Shown in pieces: positions 8,909 through 16,530 of a DNA stretch of 34,414 nt. A program made the position numbers and the translations under genes. The stretch is from the NCBI GenBank assembly GCA_913058405.1, contig CAJXRC010000021.1:1-34414 (forward strand), in the 5' to 3' direction. Every line of letters begins with the position of its first letter. Within the stretch, counting starts at the first letter, position 1. The notes below the pieces were generated by a model. That model saw nothing but the letters and a program-made list of their open reading frames with translations. It was not told the DNA's origin and searched no databases. This DNA comes from an uncultured Colwellia sp. (GTDB lineage Bacteria > Pseudomonadota > Gammaproteobacteria > Enterobacterales > Alteromonadaceae).

Positions 8909-10132
8909 ATGATGAAATATCGACACATAATAATTAACCCGTTTGGTATAACCGCCATGTCACTATTACGTAATATCAAGTGCAATATAAAGTTCAATGT
9001 AAAGTTAGCCCGAAAAACGTTATCGATAATGGCCTGTTGTACTCTTGTGCCTTTTTTGGCAAATAGTAATGAAGCTTTGCCAGCTAGCCTGAGTCAATTT
9101 AATGAAAATATCACGGCTAAACTACACTTTGCTGATAGCGGAATACCTTGGGGAATGGCATGGTTACCTAACGGTGATTTATTAATTACGCTTCGAGACG
9201 GCGAATTAAAGAGGCTAAAAAAAGGACAAAGCAATGCAGAAACAATTTCCGGCTTGCCAGAGATAGCGGTTGGCAGTCAGGGTGGTTTACTTGATATTGC
9301 AGTACATCCGGATTATGACAACACTGGTTGGATATATATTTCTTACGCAAAAGAAGATGACAAAGGTAATAAAAGCACGGCGATAATGCGAGCTAAACTG
9401 AGTGGCAAAAAGTTAATCGAACAAGAGGATATTTATGTTGCTCAGGCTTATGGTCGTAAAGGTAATCACTTTGGTAGTCGGCTAGCTTTTGATAATCAAG
9501 GATATTTATATTTTTCTATTGGTGATCGAGGTAAAAGAGATGTTAATCCGCAAGATATAACACGCGATGCAGGCAAGGTTTATCGATTACATGATGATGG
9601 TCGTATACCTGATGACAATCCCTTCGTTAATAATGCAGAAGCTAAAAAGGCTATCTATTCCTATGGTCACCGTAATCCTCAAGGTATGGTTAAACACCCA
9701 ATAACTGGCGATATTTGGACTCATGAACATGGTCCACGTGGTGGTGATGAAGTTAATCTTATCGGCAAGGGGAAAAACTACGGTTGGCCAATCATTAGTT
9801 ATGGTATTAATTACTCAGGTACTGAGATTACCGACTTAACTCAAAAGAAAGGCATGGAGCAACCGTTATGGTATTGGGATCCTTCTATAGCGCCTTCAGG
9901 TATGGCATTTGTAACCAGTGATAAATATCCTTATTGGCAGGGCAATATACTGGTAGGCTCATTAAAATTTGGTCAGATAGTTATGGTTACTTTAGCAGGA
10001 AATAAGGCCGTTAAGGCGGAAGTCGTTAGAGATGAACTTACACGGGTACGCAATATTAAACAGGGACCCGACGGCTATGTTTATGTTGCGGTGGATGGTC
10101 AAGGGATTTATAAGTTAGTCGCTGAAAAGTAA
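8909..10132 (+). CDS. PQQ-dependent aldose sugar dehydrogenase-like protein (YliI/Asd family)
   Basis: Soluble glucose/sorbosone dehydrogenase-type beta-propeller of about 350 residues after an export sequence; predicted periplasmic oxidation of aldoses with PQQ and calcium. Family signatures are SGIPWGMAWLPNGDLLIT near 76, a GSQGGLLDIAVHPDY block near 120 with the catalytic-type His, FGSRLAFDNQGYLYFSIGDR near 180, YSYGHRNPQGMV near 250, HEHGPRGGDEVNLI near 273 and GKNYGWP. The N-terminus is ambiguous: ATGs at 8909/8912 give a long leader, while a start at residue 17 or 41 would give a more ordinary signal peptide; none has a strong ribosome site. No PQQ synthesis genes are in the window. Confidence 0.88.
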   Translation: MMKYRHIIINPFGITAMSLLRNIKCNIKFNVKLARKTLSIMACCTLVPFLANSNEALPASLSQFNENITAKLHFADSGIPWGMAWLPNGDLLITLRDGELKRLKKGQSNAETISGLPEIAVGSQGGLLDIAVHPDYDNTGWIYISYAKEDDKGNKSTAIMRAKLSGKKLIEQEDIYVAQAYGRKGNHFGSRLAFDNQGYLYFSIGDRGKRDVNPQDITRDAGKVYRLHDDGRIPDDNPFVNNAEAKKAIYSYGHRNPQGMVKHPITGDIWTHEHGPRGGDEVNLIGKGKNYGWPIISYGINYSGTEITDLTQKKGMEQPLWYWDPSIAPSGMAFVTSDKYPYWQGNILVGSLKFGQIVMVTLAGNKAVKAEVVRDELTRVRNIKQGPDGYVYVAVDGQGIYKLVAEK

Positions 10133-10138
10133 GAGCTT

Positions 10139-10175
10139 AATCTTAAGATTTTAACATTAAGATCTTAATGTTAAA
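10139..10175. terminator. paired palindromes between convergent genes
   Basis: AATCTTAAGATT (10139-10150) is a 12-bp palindrome, followed by a perfect 26-bp palindrome at 10150-10175 centred on AGATCT. The second covers the last codons and stop of the minus-strand gene and lies just after the plus-strand stop at 10132. A bidirectional terminator or 3'-end hairpin is likely, though T-runs are short. Confidence 0.45.
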
Positions 10176-11395
10176 GTCACTAACGCAATACCATGATCTG
10201 TACTTTCGCCATCACGCTCGAAAATAGGATTAATTAAGTGTCTATCGTAGGTATCATATGCGCTGACTTGATAAAGACTATCATGGTAACCAGCATCAAA
10301 TTCACAGGATAATAAAATGTAGTCGAGTACCGAGCTACTTGCACCAAAATAATGTGTTGGCGTACGCACTGCCTTTTCTTCTCTATTACTACTTTTTTTA
10401 GTATCAGCAGTATCAGCAGTATCAGCAGTATCAGTGTTTTCTACTGTATCTGTTGTATTTTCACTATTATCAGCTTCTTCTTGTTCATTCTGAATTGCTG
10501 TTTGTAGTAGATCCCAGGCGTCATTTAAACAATATTTAGCAAGGTATGCATCACGATCAATACCTGAAACAAAACGTAAAGTGTTTGTTAGTAAATGACT
10601 TAACACGCCATCTTCGAGGGTATTATTAAAATCCCCCATTAATACCATAGGGTTGCCTGTAGCCTCACGTCGTTCAATCATATCAATCATTAATAACGTC
10701 GCTTCACTACCACGTTGTATGGTTGAACCCCAACCACCGGCAACGTTGGCTTTTAGACTCTCAATAATCGTTTTTTCTGGTGACCAATGGTTATTTTTTT
10801 CATCGATTTCAATCATCGAACGCTTAGACTTAAAATGCACAACATAACAATCACATTTGCCCATGTGGGGGAGTTCAATGGTCGCTCTAATGACCTTTCG
10901 GCTAAAAGAAAAATCATTGGCTAAGCCTAATGTTTGCGCAAGCTCAGTATTTACTTTTACTGCCGCGACCTCTGTAATAGGATAACGAGAGGCAATGGCT
11001 ACCACAGGACTTCGATAAATAAAGTCATCAATAACAGTAGGTTGATCAACCACTGCAAAATAAGCATAACCCTGTGCGGCAACTAGTTCTTTTAATGAAT
11101 CTGCACTAAAAACTTCTTGAAAACCAATAATATCAGGCTGAAATTCACTCAGATACTCAGTAACCCATTTCTGTTTTTTTGCCCATTGCTCAGCACTATA
11201 AATGCGCTCAAATTCATAATAAGCATTTGGCGGTTCAAGGTAATTAAACAAGTTGAAAGTAGCAACTTTAAGTTGCGTATTTGCTACAGATACTGAGAGG
11301 GTTTCAGAAGAAGGGGATTGATCTATTTCTGTTTTATTGTTGTCGCTGATGATGATAGCTCGCCTAAGTGATGAATGATAATTGTACCTCATCAT
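10157..11395 (-). CDS. endonuclease/exonuclease/phosphatase-family protein with acidic insert
   Basis: 412 residues with no clear signal peptide. The EEP core starts near 42 (LKVATFNLFNYL) and continues with IIGFQEVFS (metal Glu near 95), VVHFKSKRS, VLMGDFNNTLED near 250, SSVLDYILL near 352 and ESTDHGIALVTL near 402, so the catalytic residues are intact. Between the core blocks is a Thr/Asp/Glu-rich insert (about 300-335) containing TADTADTADT, encoded by a 9-bp tandem repeat. The start codons ATGATG at 11390-11395 sit directly against a small repeat at 11397-11455, which leaves no normal ribosome site; the true start could be internal. Substrate unknown. Confidence 0.8.
   Translation of the reverse strand: MMRYNYHSSLRRAIIISDNNKTEIDQSPSSETLSVSVANTQLKVATFNLFNYLEPPNAYYEFERIYSAEQWAKKQKWVTEYLSEFQPDIIGFQEVFSADSLKELVAAQGYAYFAVVDQPTVIDDFIYRSPVVAIASRYPITEVAAVKVNTELAQTLGLANDFSFSRKVIRATIELPHMGKCDCYVVHFKSKRSMIEIDEKNNHWSPEKTIIESLKANVAGGWGSTIQRGSEATLLMIDMIERREATGNPMVLMGDFNNTLEDGVLSHLLTNTLRFVSGIDRDAYLAKYCLNDAWDLLQTAIQNEQEEADNSENTTDTVENTDTADTADTADTKKSSNREEKAVRTPTHYFGASSSVLDYILLSCEFDAGYHDSLYQVSAYDTYDRHLINPIFERDGESTDHGIALVTLTLRS
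10401..10436. repeat. 9-bp in-frame tandem repeat
   Basis: Three perfect copies and a fourth imperfect copy of GTATCAGCA (plus-strand reading) encode repeated Thr-Ala-Asp on the minus strand. Slippage would change the linker length by three residues without shifting frame. Confidence 0.85.
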
Positions 11396-11396
11396 T

Positions 11397-11455
11397 TATA
11401 CCCGTTCCACTTGAAGATGTTCGTTTCAGGAAGACTGAATCATGCATCTTCAAGT
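11397..11455. repeat. short MITE relic at a gene start
   Basis: Starts TATACCCGTTCCACTT like the element at 12356, and has perfect 11-bp inverted arms ACTTGAAGATG (11409-11419) and CATCTTCAAGT (11445-11455). Only one end of the usual element is present. It abuts the start codon of the minus-strand gene. Confidence 0.6.
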
Positions 11456-11505
11456 AGTAAATTTATCTCATTAAAAGCCAGTAATATTGTTGTGGGGAAG
11501 GGGCT

Positions 11506-12234
11506 TTATTTATCAGCGTTTAATATTTGCTCTAATTTTAAGTCTGTTAACTTCATTACACTTTTGACCACATAAAACATGATTGCCATCAACATTATTG
11601 TTGAAGGTATAGCGATGACGGGATAACTTAATAAAGTCATTTCGCCAAGTTGCTCATTAAATTGCGTTGTACCTGCAGGACTAACTACTATCCACTTTGC
11701 TAATAGATAATTCATCGTCGCAGAAAAAACAAATGTTGCTGCTAACAAGTGATTTGCCCACTGAATTTTAGCTTTAAACTTATCTGTTTTATTTTTATTT
11801 GATAGTGACTCATAGATTAAATCTAAATTGAATATCATAGGATTTAATAGAATTTTAGCAATAAGTGGTTTGCCCCAAAATCCTGATATAAGTACTACTA
11901 GACCTATAGCAGAAGGGATCGCTGCTTCCTTGATGGCTAACCATTCCACATCTAATTCAAATAAACCAATGCCACCGGTTAAGAAAGTACTTAAAAAGCC
12001 AAGTAATGAAATAAAGTTCATCGACTTGTTTTTAACAAAGTCATACAAACCATAACTAATAGGAAATAATAATGCCAAAACCAAAGCATACATAGAGCCT
12101 AAATATTCATCTCCCGATAACTTCATTAAAACGATCGACGGAACAGCAATATTAAAAATGACTTCTAACAGGATATTATTAGGGCGTTTGGTTTTTGTTT
12201 GAATAGACACGATAACTTCATAATTTGGAAACAC
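11506..12234 (-). CDS. VC0807-family integral membrane protein
   Basis: 242 residues with about six hydrophobic helices: near 22-40, 46-62, 72-92, 105-120, 165-185 and 205-228. The pattern NILLEVIFNIAVPSIVLMKLS, then SYGLYDFVKNK near 62, and a small-residue loop before ISGFWGKPL matches what I know as the VC0807 family of inner-membrane proteins of unknown function, distantly like intracellular septation protein A. Two GTG starts are possible, at 12234 and 12210; the second has GAAG about 5 bases upstream and gives the N-terminus MSIQTKTKRPNN. No ATG fits. It stands alone. Confidence 0.7.
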   Translation of the reverse strand: MFPNYEVIVSIQTKTKRPNNILLEVIFNIAVPSIVLMKLSGDEYLGSMYALVLALLFPISYGLYDFVKNKSMNFISLLGFLSTFLTGGIGLFELDVEWLAIKEAAIPSAIGLVVLISGFWGKPLIAKILLNPMIFNLDLIYESLSNKNKTDKFKAKIQWANHLLAATFVFSATMNYLLAKWIVVSPAGTTQFNEQLGEMTLLSYPVIAIPSTIMLMAIMFYVVKSVMKLTDLKLEQILNADK

Positions 12235-12355
12235 TGAGATAAGTAAGTATATTTCATCTGGTATTAGATCACAAAGCTAAAGGGCAGGTCAGATAATTGG
12301 TTCTGACGTGGTCATTTCAATTCCAACAATCTGAAACATGCATCTCGCTAAGTTA

Positions 12356-12607
12356 TATACCCGTTCCACTTCAATATGCTGGATTCAGTGGGAATTTAAA
12401 AGACTTTAGGCAAGGCATTCATTGCGAAGAATGGTTAAAGTGAATAACGCTGCATAAAGTCTTTAAAACCCACCCGAAGGGGAACACAGAGCAACATCAC
12501 TTCGTTGTTGCATCAATTCGTAAGGGAATGCCATGACTTCATTGATGCGCCTAGAAATGAAATTGATCAGTGTTCCTGAACTTTCATTTTGAAGTAGAGC
12601 GGGTATA
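12356..12607 (+). repeat. 252-bp MITE, copy C
   Basis: Ends TATACCCGTTCCACTTCAA and TTTTGAAGTAGAGCGGGTATA (read to 12607) are inverted repeats. The left interior (GGATTCAGTGGGAATT and CTTTAGGCAAGG) matches copy A, but the middle differs, so it is a diverged member of the same family. No ORF. It fills most of the spacer between the VC0807-family gene and the Bfd-like gene. Confidence 0.8.
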
Positions 12608-12668
12608 GGTATAATCAACCAAGTTAAATTTCACCTAACAATATTTTACGTAAATAAAGCCGATTATT

Positions 12669-12863
12669 ATGAATGAAAAAAGAAAATTGCAAGACCCAAC
12701 GCTAGTGTGCACTTGCAATGAGCTATATATCGATAATATTGAAGAGGCTATTCATGAAGGTGAAGAAGAGTATGCTGAAATAATGCAATACAACGATACA
12801 TTCCCTCGATGTGGCGAATGCCATGTACATGTTCAACAGTTAGTTGACAATATTAACCGTTGA
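12669..12863 (+). CDS. Bfd-like [2Fe-2S] ferredoxin domain protein
   Basis: 64 residues with the Bfd iron-sulfur pattern: Cys14 and Cys16 (VCTCNEL) and Cys48 and Cys51 (FPRCGECHVHV), separated by an acidic helical region. Bacterioferritin-associated ferredoxin reduces bacterioferritin iron for release; other members are electron-transfer or assembly domains. No bacterioferritin gene is adjacent, so the iron-release role is inferred from the family only. The ATG at 12669 is preceded by AAAG at about 9 bases. It ends at a probable terminator. Confidence 0.85.
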   Translation: MNEKRKLQDPTLVCTCNELYIDNIEEAIHEGEEEYAEIMQYNDTFPRCGECHVHVQQLVDNINR

Positions 12864-12885
12864 ACAAATAGAACTGAAATAAACG

Positions 12886-12916
12886 CGACATAACTCGTGG
12901 AGAAATGTCGTTTTAT
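12886..12916 (+). terminator. terminator after Bfd-like gene
   Basis: CGACAT (12886-12891) and ATGTCG (12905-12910) form a 6-bp stem, followed by TTTTATT. It lies between the plus-strand Bfd-like gene and the convergent argJ end. Confidence 0.6.
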
Positions 12917-12924
12917 TAATGCTG

Positions 12925-14199
12925 TTAAGTTCGATACTCTGCATTAATTTTGACGTAATCATAACTAAAGTCGCAGGTCCAAATAGTTGACTCTTCGTTG
13001 CCACGATGAAGTTGCACGGTAATATCAATTTCTGCTTCGTTCATTATCGCTTGCCCCTCATCTTCCTTATAACTCGCAGCACGTCCTCCTTTTTCAGCTA
13101 CTAATAAACCGCCGAAATAGAGTTCTAATTGGTCGGTATCTAAATCAGCTAATGAATCACACTCACGTGAAGCATATCCAATAGCAGCAAGTACACGGCC
13201 TAAATTAGGATCAGAAGCAAACATTGCCGTTTTTACTAAGGGGCTTTTACCAATTGAAAAACCGATAGTTTTTGCTTCATCAATAGATAACGCACCTTTA
13301 ACTGTGACTGTTATAAATTTAGTTGCGCCTTCACCGTCACGAACGATGGCTTTAGCTAGGTACTGTGAGGTTTCAAGTAAGGCATCAAAAACTTCTTGGT
13401 AACCTTTATCATTAGGGCTTGTGATAGCCCCTGCATTGCTTTTCCCCGTAGCAATAACAATAAAGGAGTCATTTGTTGAAGTATCGCCATCAACAGAGAT
13501 GCAGTTAAATGATAAGTCTGCAATTTCTTTAGTCATACTATCTAATAACGATTGCGTTATATTAGCGTCGGTTGCTACATAACCTAACATGGTCGCCATA
13601 TTAGGATGGATCATGCCAGCGCCTTTGGATATTCCGGTAATATTGATGCTTTCACCACCAACCTTTACCTGAGTCGCATAAGCTTTAGGGGCAATGTCCG
13701 TGGTCATAATTGCAGAAGCAGCATCAGCCCAGTTGTCAGTAGTTAAATTAGTCACCGCAAGTGGTAAACCTGCTAAGAGCTTATCCATAGGCAGATGTTC
13801 TAAAATTACGCCTGTTGAAAAAGGTAATATGGACTCTACTGGTATAGCCATAATTTCAGCTAAATGTTGACAGGTTGTTAGTGCATCTAACATGCCTTGC
13901 TCGCCTGTTCCTGCGTTAGCATTGCCTGTATTTACGACTAATGCCTTGATGCCTGATACATTGCTTCCCGTAATCGCATTATTTTTTACTGCATCTAAAT
14001 GTTTTTTACACAAGGTTACTGGCGCAGCGCAAAAACGGTTTTGGGTAAAAACACCAGAGACTGCACTACCATCACAGATTTCTATAACGAGTAAATCTTT
14101 ACGGTTTTGTGTTTTAATATTTGACTCAGCCCAACCTAGGCGAATGCCTTGAATTGGCGTAAGTGAAGCAGGGACTATTTCAGGTAAATTGACAGGCAT
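12925..14199 (-). CDS. argJ: glutamate N-acetyltransferase / amino-acid acetyltransferase ArgJ
   Basis: Moves the acetyl group from N-acetylornithine to glutamate in the cyclic arginine pathway; many members also make N-acetylglutamate from acetyl-CoA. The 424-residue proenzyme cleaves itself before a conserved Thr, here Thr203 in KGAGMIHPNMATML, into alpha and beta chains. Other family blocks are VVNTGNANAGTG near 88, the LPFSTGVI oxyanion loop near 124, FNCISVDGDTSTND near 232, IVRDGEGATKF near 288, and the C-terminal region ending AEYRT. ArgJ was not expected from an E. coli-like pathway (ArgA/ArgE), but marine Alteromonadales vary. No other arg gene is present in the window. Confidence 0.95.
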   Translation of the reverse strand: MPVNLPEIVPASLTPIQGIRLGWAESNIKTQNRKDLLVIEICDGSAVSGVFTQNRFCAAPVTLCKKHLDAVKNNAITGSNVSGIKALVVNTGNANAGTGEQGMLDALTTCQHLAEIMAIPVESILPFSTGVILEHLPMDKLLAGLPLAVTNLTTDNWADAASAIMTTDIAPKAYATQVKVGGESINITGISKGAGMIHPNMATMLGYVATDANITQSLLDSMTKEIADLSFNCISVDGDTSTNDSFIVIATGKSNAGAITSPNDKGYQEVFDALLETSQYLAKAIVRDGEGATKFITVTVKGALSIDEAKTIGFSIGKSPLVKTAMFASDPNLGRVLAAIGYASRECDSLADLDTDQLELYFGGLLVAEKGGRAASYKEDEGQAIMNEAEIDITVQLHRGNEESTIWTCDFSYDYVKINAEYRT

Positions 14200-14357
14200 A
14201 AAGAATTATTAATAATATAAAAGTAGATAAATATTACTATTTTATGGGTTTTTATGCAAAATAACATTTAAGTGAAGCATCGTAAGTTATTAAATCTGAC
14301 CATAAGAAACTAGATGCAACGAGGGGCAGACTTATGCTCACGCAGCGGACGGTATTT

Positions 14358-15260
14358 TTATATTGTCATTGACAGACAAACTTTTTTATATGAGTTATTA
14401 GGATCAAGAAGAAAGCCATCTCCCACTAAAGAAGTCATTCTTTTTTGTGATACTTGTGGGTTATCGATTTTAAACCGTATTCTTTCAGACATATTAGCCT
14501 TTAAAATATCTGAACAATACTTTTGAAAGAAAAATCGATCAAACTCACCATTTTCTATCAATCGAAGTAACCCAAGCCTTATACGCTCTGCTATCTCGGG
14601 GAATGATGGTGAAACATAAAAATAAGTCGCTAACGGAATTTCCAGTAAAATATGGTTATCAACTACAAAATCAGGATATAAAGCTAAATGGCTTTCTACC
14701 TCTTTGTAGGCTTCGTTAATGCCTCGGCCAAATGTAGTAAAACGCTGCTTTGACAACATAGCAAATAACGACTCATAACCATTTGCCGTCACGACAACAA
14801 AACCAGCCTGTTCCATCGCAAGCCTTATTGACCATTCATTTCCAGAACCTGTATGCAAAGCTTTTAGAGACTTTAAACGACTGACTTGGACAAGCTTTTC
14901 ACGGTTTTTATCTTTAACGATAAATACTCTAAAACCTTGGAGACCTTTTCTGATTGGAATAGGTACAACAATTAAATTACTATCCCATTCCTTTTGAGGA
15001 GCTTCGGCGACAACATTAAGTAATTTACCTTTCTTCAACTCATGAAATATTCGGCTTCTAGTCATATTCATTTCTGTTGTTTTAACTTGAGCATTAGTAT
15101 ATTCAGGCGTCGCTTTAAAAATTAACTCCATTAGCTCGTACGTATACGTATATCGAGGGTCAAAAGATGAAAGTGGCTTGTTAAAAATAACATCTTGACT
15201 GGCATTAGTGAAAATTGGTAAACATAACAAAAGCAACCATAAACCCAATCTCTTAACCAT
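14358..15260 (-). CDS. periplasmic solute-binding-protein-like protein
   Basis: 300 residues from the ATG at 15260, which has AAGGA about 8 bases upstream; a longer TTG-started reading to 15281 has no ribosome site. A signal peptide covers the first ~20 residues (hydrophobic LGLWLLLLCLPIFTNAS). The remainder resembles a type II periplasmic binding fold: MTRSRIFHELKKGK near 65, a VPIPIRKGLQGFRVFIV block near 98, ANGYESLFAMLSKQR near 158 and FGRGINEAYKE near 177. No ABC transporter permease or ATPase is adjacent, as often seen for orphan members in Shewanella and Colwellia relatives. The function is not known; it may be a sensor or orphan receptor. Confidence 0.65.
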   Translation of the reverse strand: MVKRLGLWLLLLCLPIFTNASQDVIFNKPLSSFDPRYTYTYELMELIFKATPEYTNAQVKTTEMNMTRSRIFHELKKGKLLNVVAEAPQKEWDSNLIVVPIPIRKGLQGFRVFIVKDKNREKLVQVSRLKSLKALHTGSGNEWSIRLAMEQAGFVVVTANGYESLFAMLSKQRFTTFGRGINEAYKEVESHLALYPDFVVDNHILLEIPLATYFYVSPSFPEIAERIRLGLLRLIENGEFDRFFFQKYCSDILKANMSERIRFKIDNPQVSQKRMTSLVGDGFLLDPNNSYKKVCLSMTI

Positions 15261-15293
15261 ATTTATTCCTTGATTTTGCAAACTTCATTTCTG

Positions 15294-15328
15294 ATATAAG
15301 GTAAAGTGCGGGTTACTTTACCTTATAT
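15294..15328. promoter_or_regulatory. perfect 14-bp inverted repeat upstream of 15260 gene
   Basis: ATATAAGGTAAAGT (15294-15307) and ACTTTACCTTATAT (15315-15328) are exact inverse copies with a 7-base spacer. It lies 34 bp upstream of the start codon of the minus-strand gene, where an operator or 5'-UTR hairpin would sit. No known regulator is identified. Confidence 0.5.
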
Positions 15329-15912
15329 TTTAGATGTTTACTTCTTTCATCAAAAATTGCTTTAATCTTTTGGTGTAAATCATAGACGGACGTTATCGAG
15401 ACAAAATATAATCCGAATCAGTGTTTTTACTACATTGCTTAGTGTCCTTTTCGTGGCAAAAGCAATCATGTCTCTATAGCGCATTGCAGACGTTAGAGCT
15501 TGTTTCACTAACGATTACTTTTCCGACTTTTCGGTCATTAACATCAATAACTCTTTAAGTTGTTTTTAGTCACTTGTAGACGAGTAATGCCTTTATTATG
15601 ATAGGCGACTAAGCCACCAAAGCAGTCAGAGATACTTTAAACTAAACGTCTGCTACATCCGAAAATGAAACCATTATATTTTTTGGTTTGATGTCATCGC
15701 TATACGTAGATGTTTTCCGTTCACACTATGGATTACGTATATCGGATAGGCTGTTTATATTACTTATACTCAGGTGTGGCTAATTTTAGAGGTATGGTAA
15801 AGCACAGTTAACATTAAAAATATTAAGTATTTCTAATGGCTGCCGATAATACTAGGGACAGCGACTACTTATAAAAAGAACCACGAAAGCTTAAGAAAAG
15901 GATTTCCATTAG
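15329..15912. other. 584-bp stretch with possible degraded coding remnant
   Basis: No intact gene. On the minus strand, 15544-15636 reads DCFGGLVAYHNKGITRLQV and continues to a stop; shifting frame by one near 15556 extends it with KELLMLMTEKSEK to a stop near 15516. Multiple stops precede it. This could be the tail of a decayed gene or chance. The rest, including the region before 15913, shows no clear promoter. Confidence 0.3.
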
Positions 15913-16344
15913 ATGAAACTTTATTCCGAAAATATGCAGGTCAATATTCCTATTTATCAAGAGCCTGTCTCTGCACCTAAGTTAGATGAATTAAACCAAG
16001 CTTCGTCAGCTGAAAAAAAGCTATCAGTAAACTCTCAATCAGATCAAGTCAATATTTCTGAAGAAGCACGTCAAAAAAGCGTTGATGATACAAATCAAAC
16101 AGCCATGAGAAAAATAATGGGCAAGGAGGATGTTAATGAGGCTGAAGGTGAAGGGAAAAAAACATTAGATGAAAAAATCGCAGAATTACAAGAAAAAATA
16201 ACTAAATTAACAGCAGAAATAGCTCGGGAGCGTAGAAGCGGCAATAATGAAAAGGCTAAAACCATGGAGTCGGAACTAGTCATGTTAAATGCACAACTGA
16301 TACAACTTGTAGAACAAAAATTGGAAGCTGCAAAAAGCCAATAA
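15913..16344 (+). CDS. small coiled-coil protein, unknown function
   Basis: 143 residues with no signal peptide or membrane segment. The N-terminal half is polar and includes SDQVNISEEARQKS near 43-56, a motif type seen near the N-termini of flagellar-associated regulatory proteins such as FlgM, but the rest of FlgM is not recognisable. Residues about 83-140 form a highly charged heptad-like coiled coil (KIAELQEKITKLTAEIARER). AAGGA lies about 10 bases before the ATG. FlxA-like proteins have similar composition. It stands alone; no function is assigned. Confidence 0.65.
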   Translation: MKLYSENMQVNIPIYQEPVSAPKLDELNQASSAEKKLSVNSQSDQVNISEEARQKSVDDTNQTAMRKIMGKEDVNEAEGEGKKTLDEKIAELQEKITKLTAEIARERRSGNNEKAKTMESELVMLNAQLIQLVEQKLEAAKSQ

Positions 16345-16530
16345 CAGTCTTTAAAATAAAAATGTATAAATATCTGTGGTTACTTAAACTTGAACTGACA
16401 CTTCAGATTGATAAGTTGTATAAAACCAGACAGACATGACACCACAGCGGTCATTATTCATCAAACAGTTAATGCTAACTTTGTGGTAAAGTGATGGTTA
16501 GTTCTTACAATAAAAAGTTAGTAATTAACA

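Noticed and set aside
9000-15000. Possible CRISPR or tRNA in repeat-rich parts
   Set aside because: The repeats are single inverted pairs or dispersed MITEs; no regularly spaced direct repeats and no cloverleaf were found.
14358-15281. TTG start at 15281 for the binding-like protein
   Set aside because: ATG at 15260 has a clear AAGGA site and starts directly at the signal peptide.
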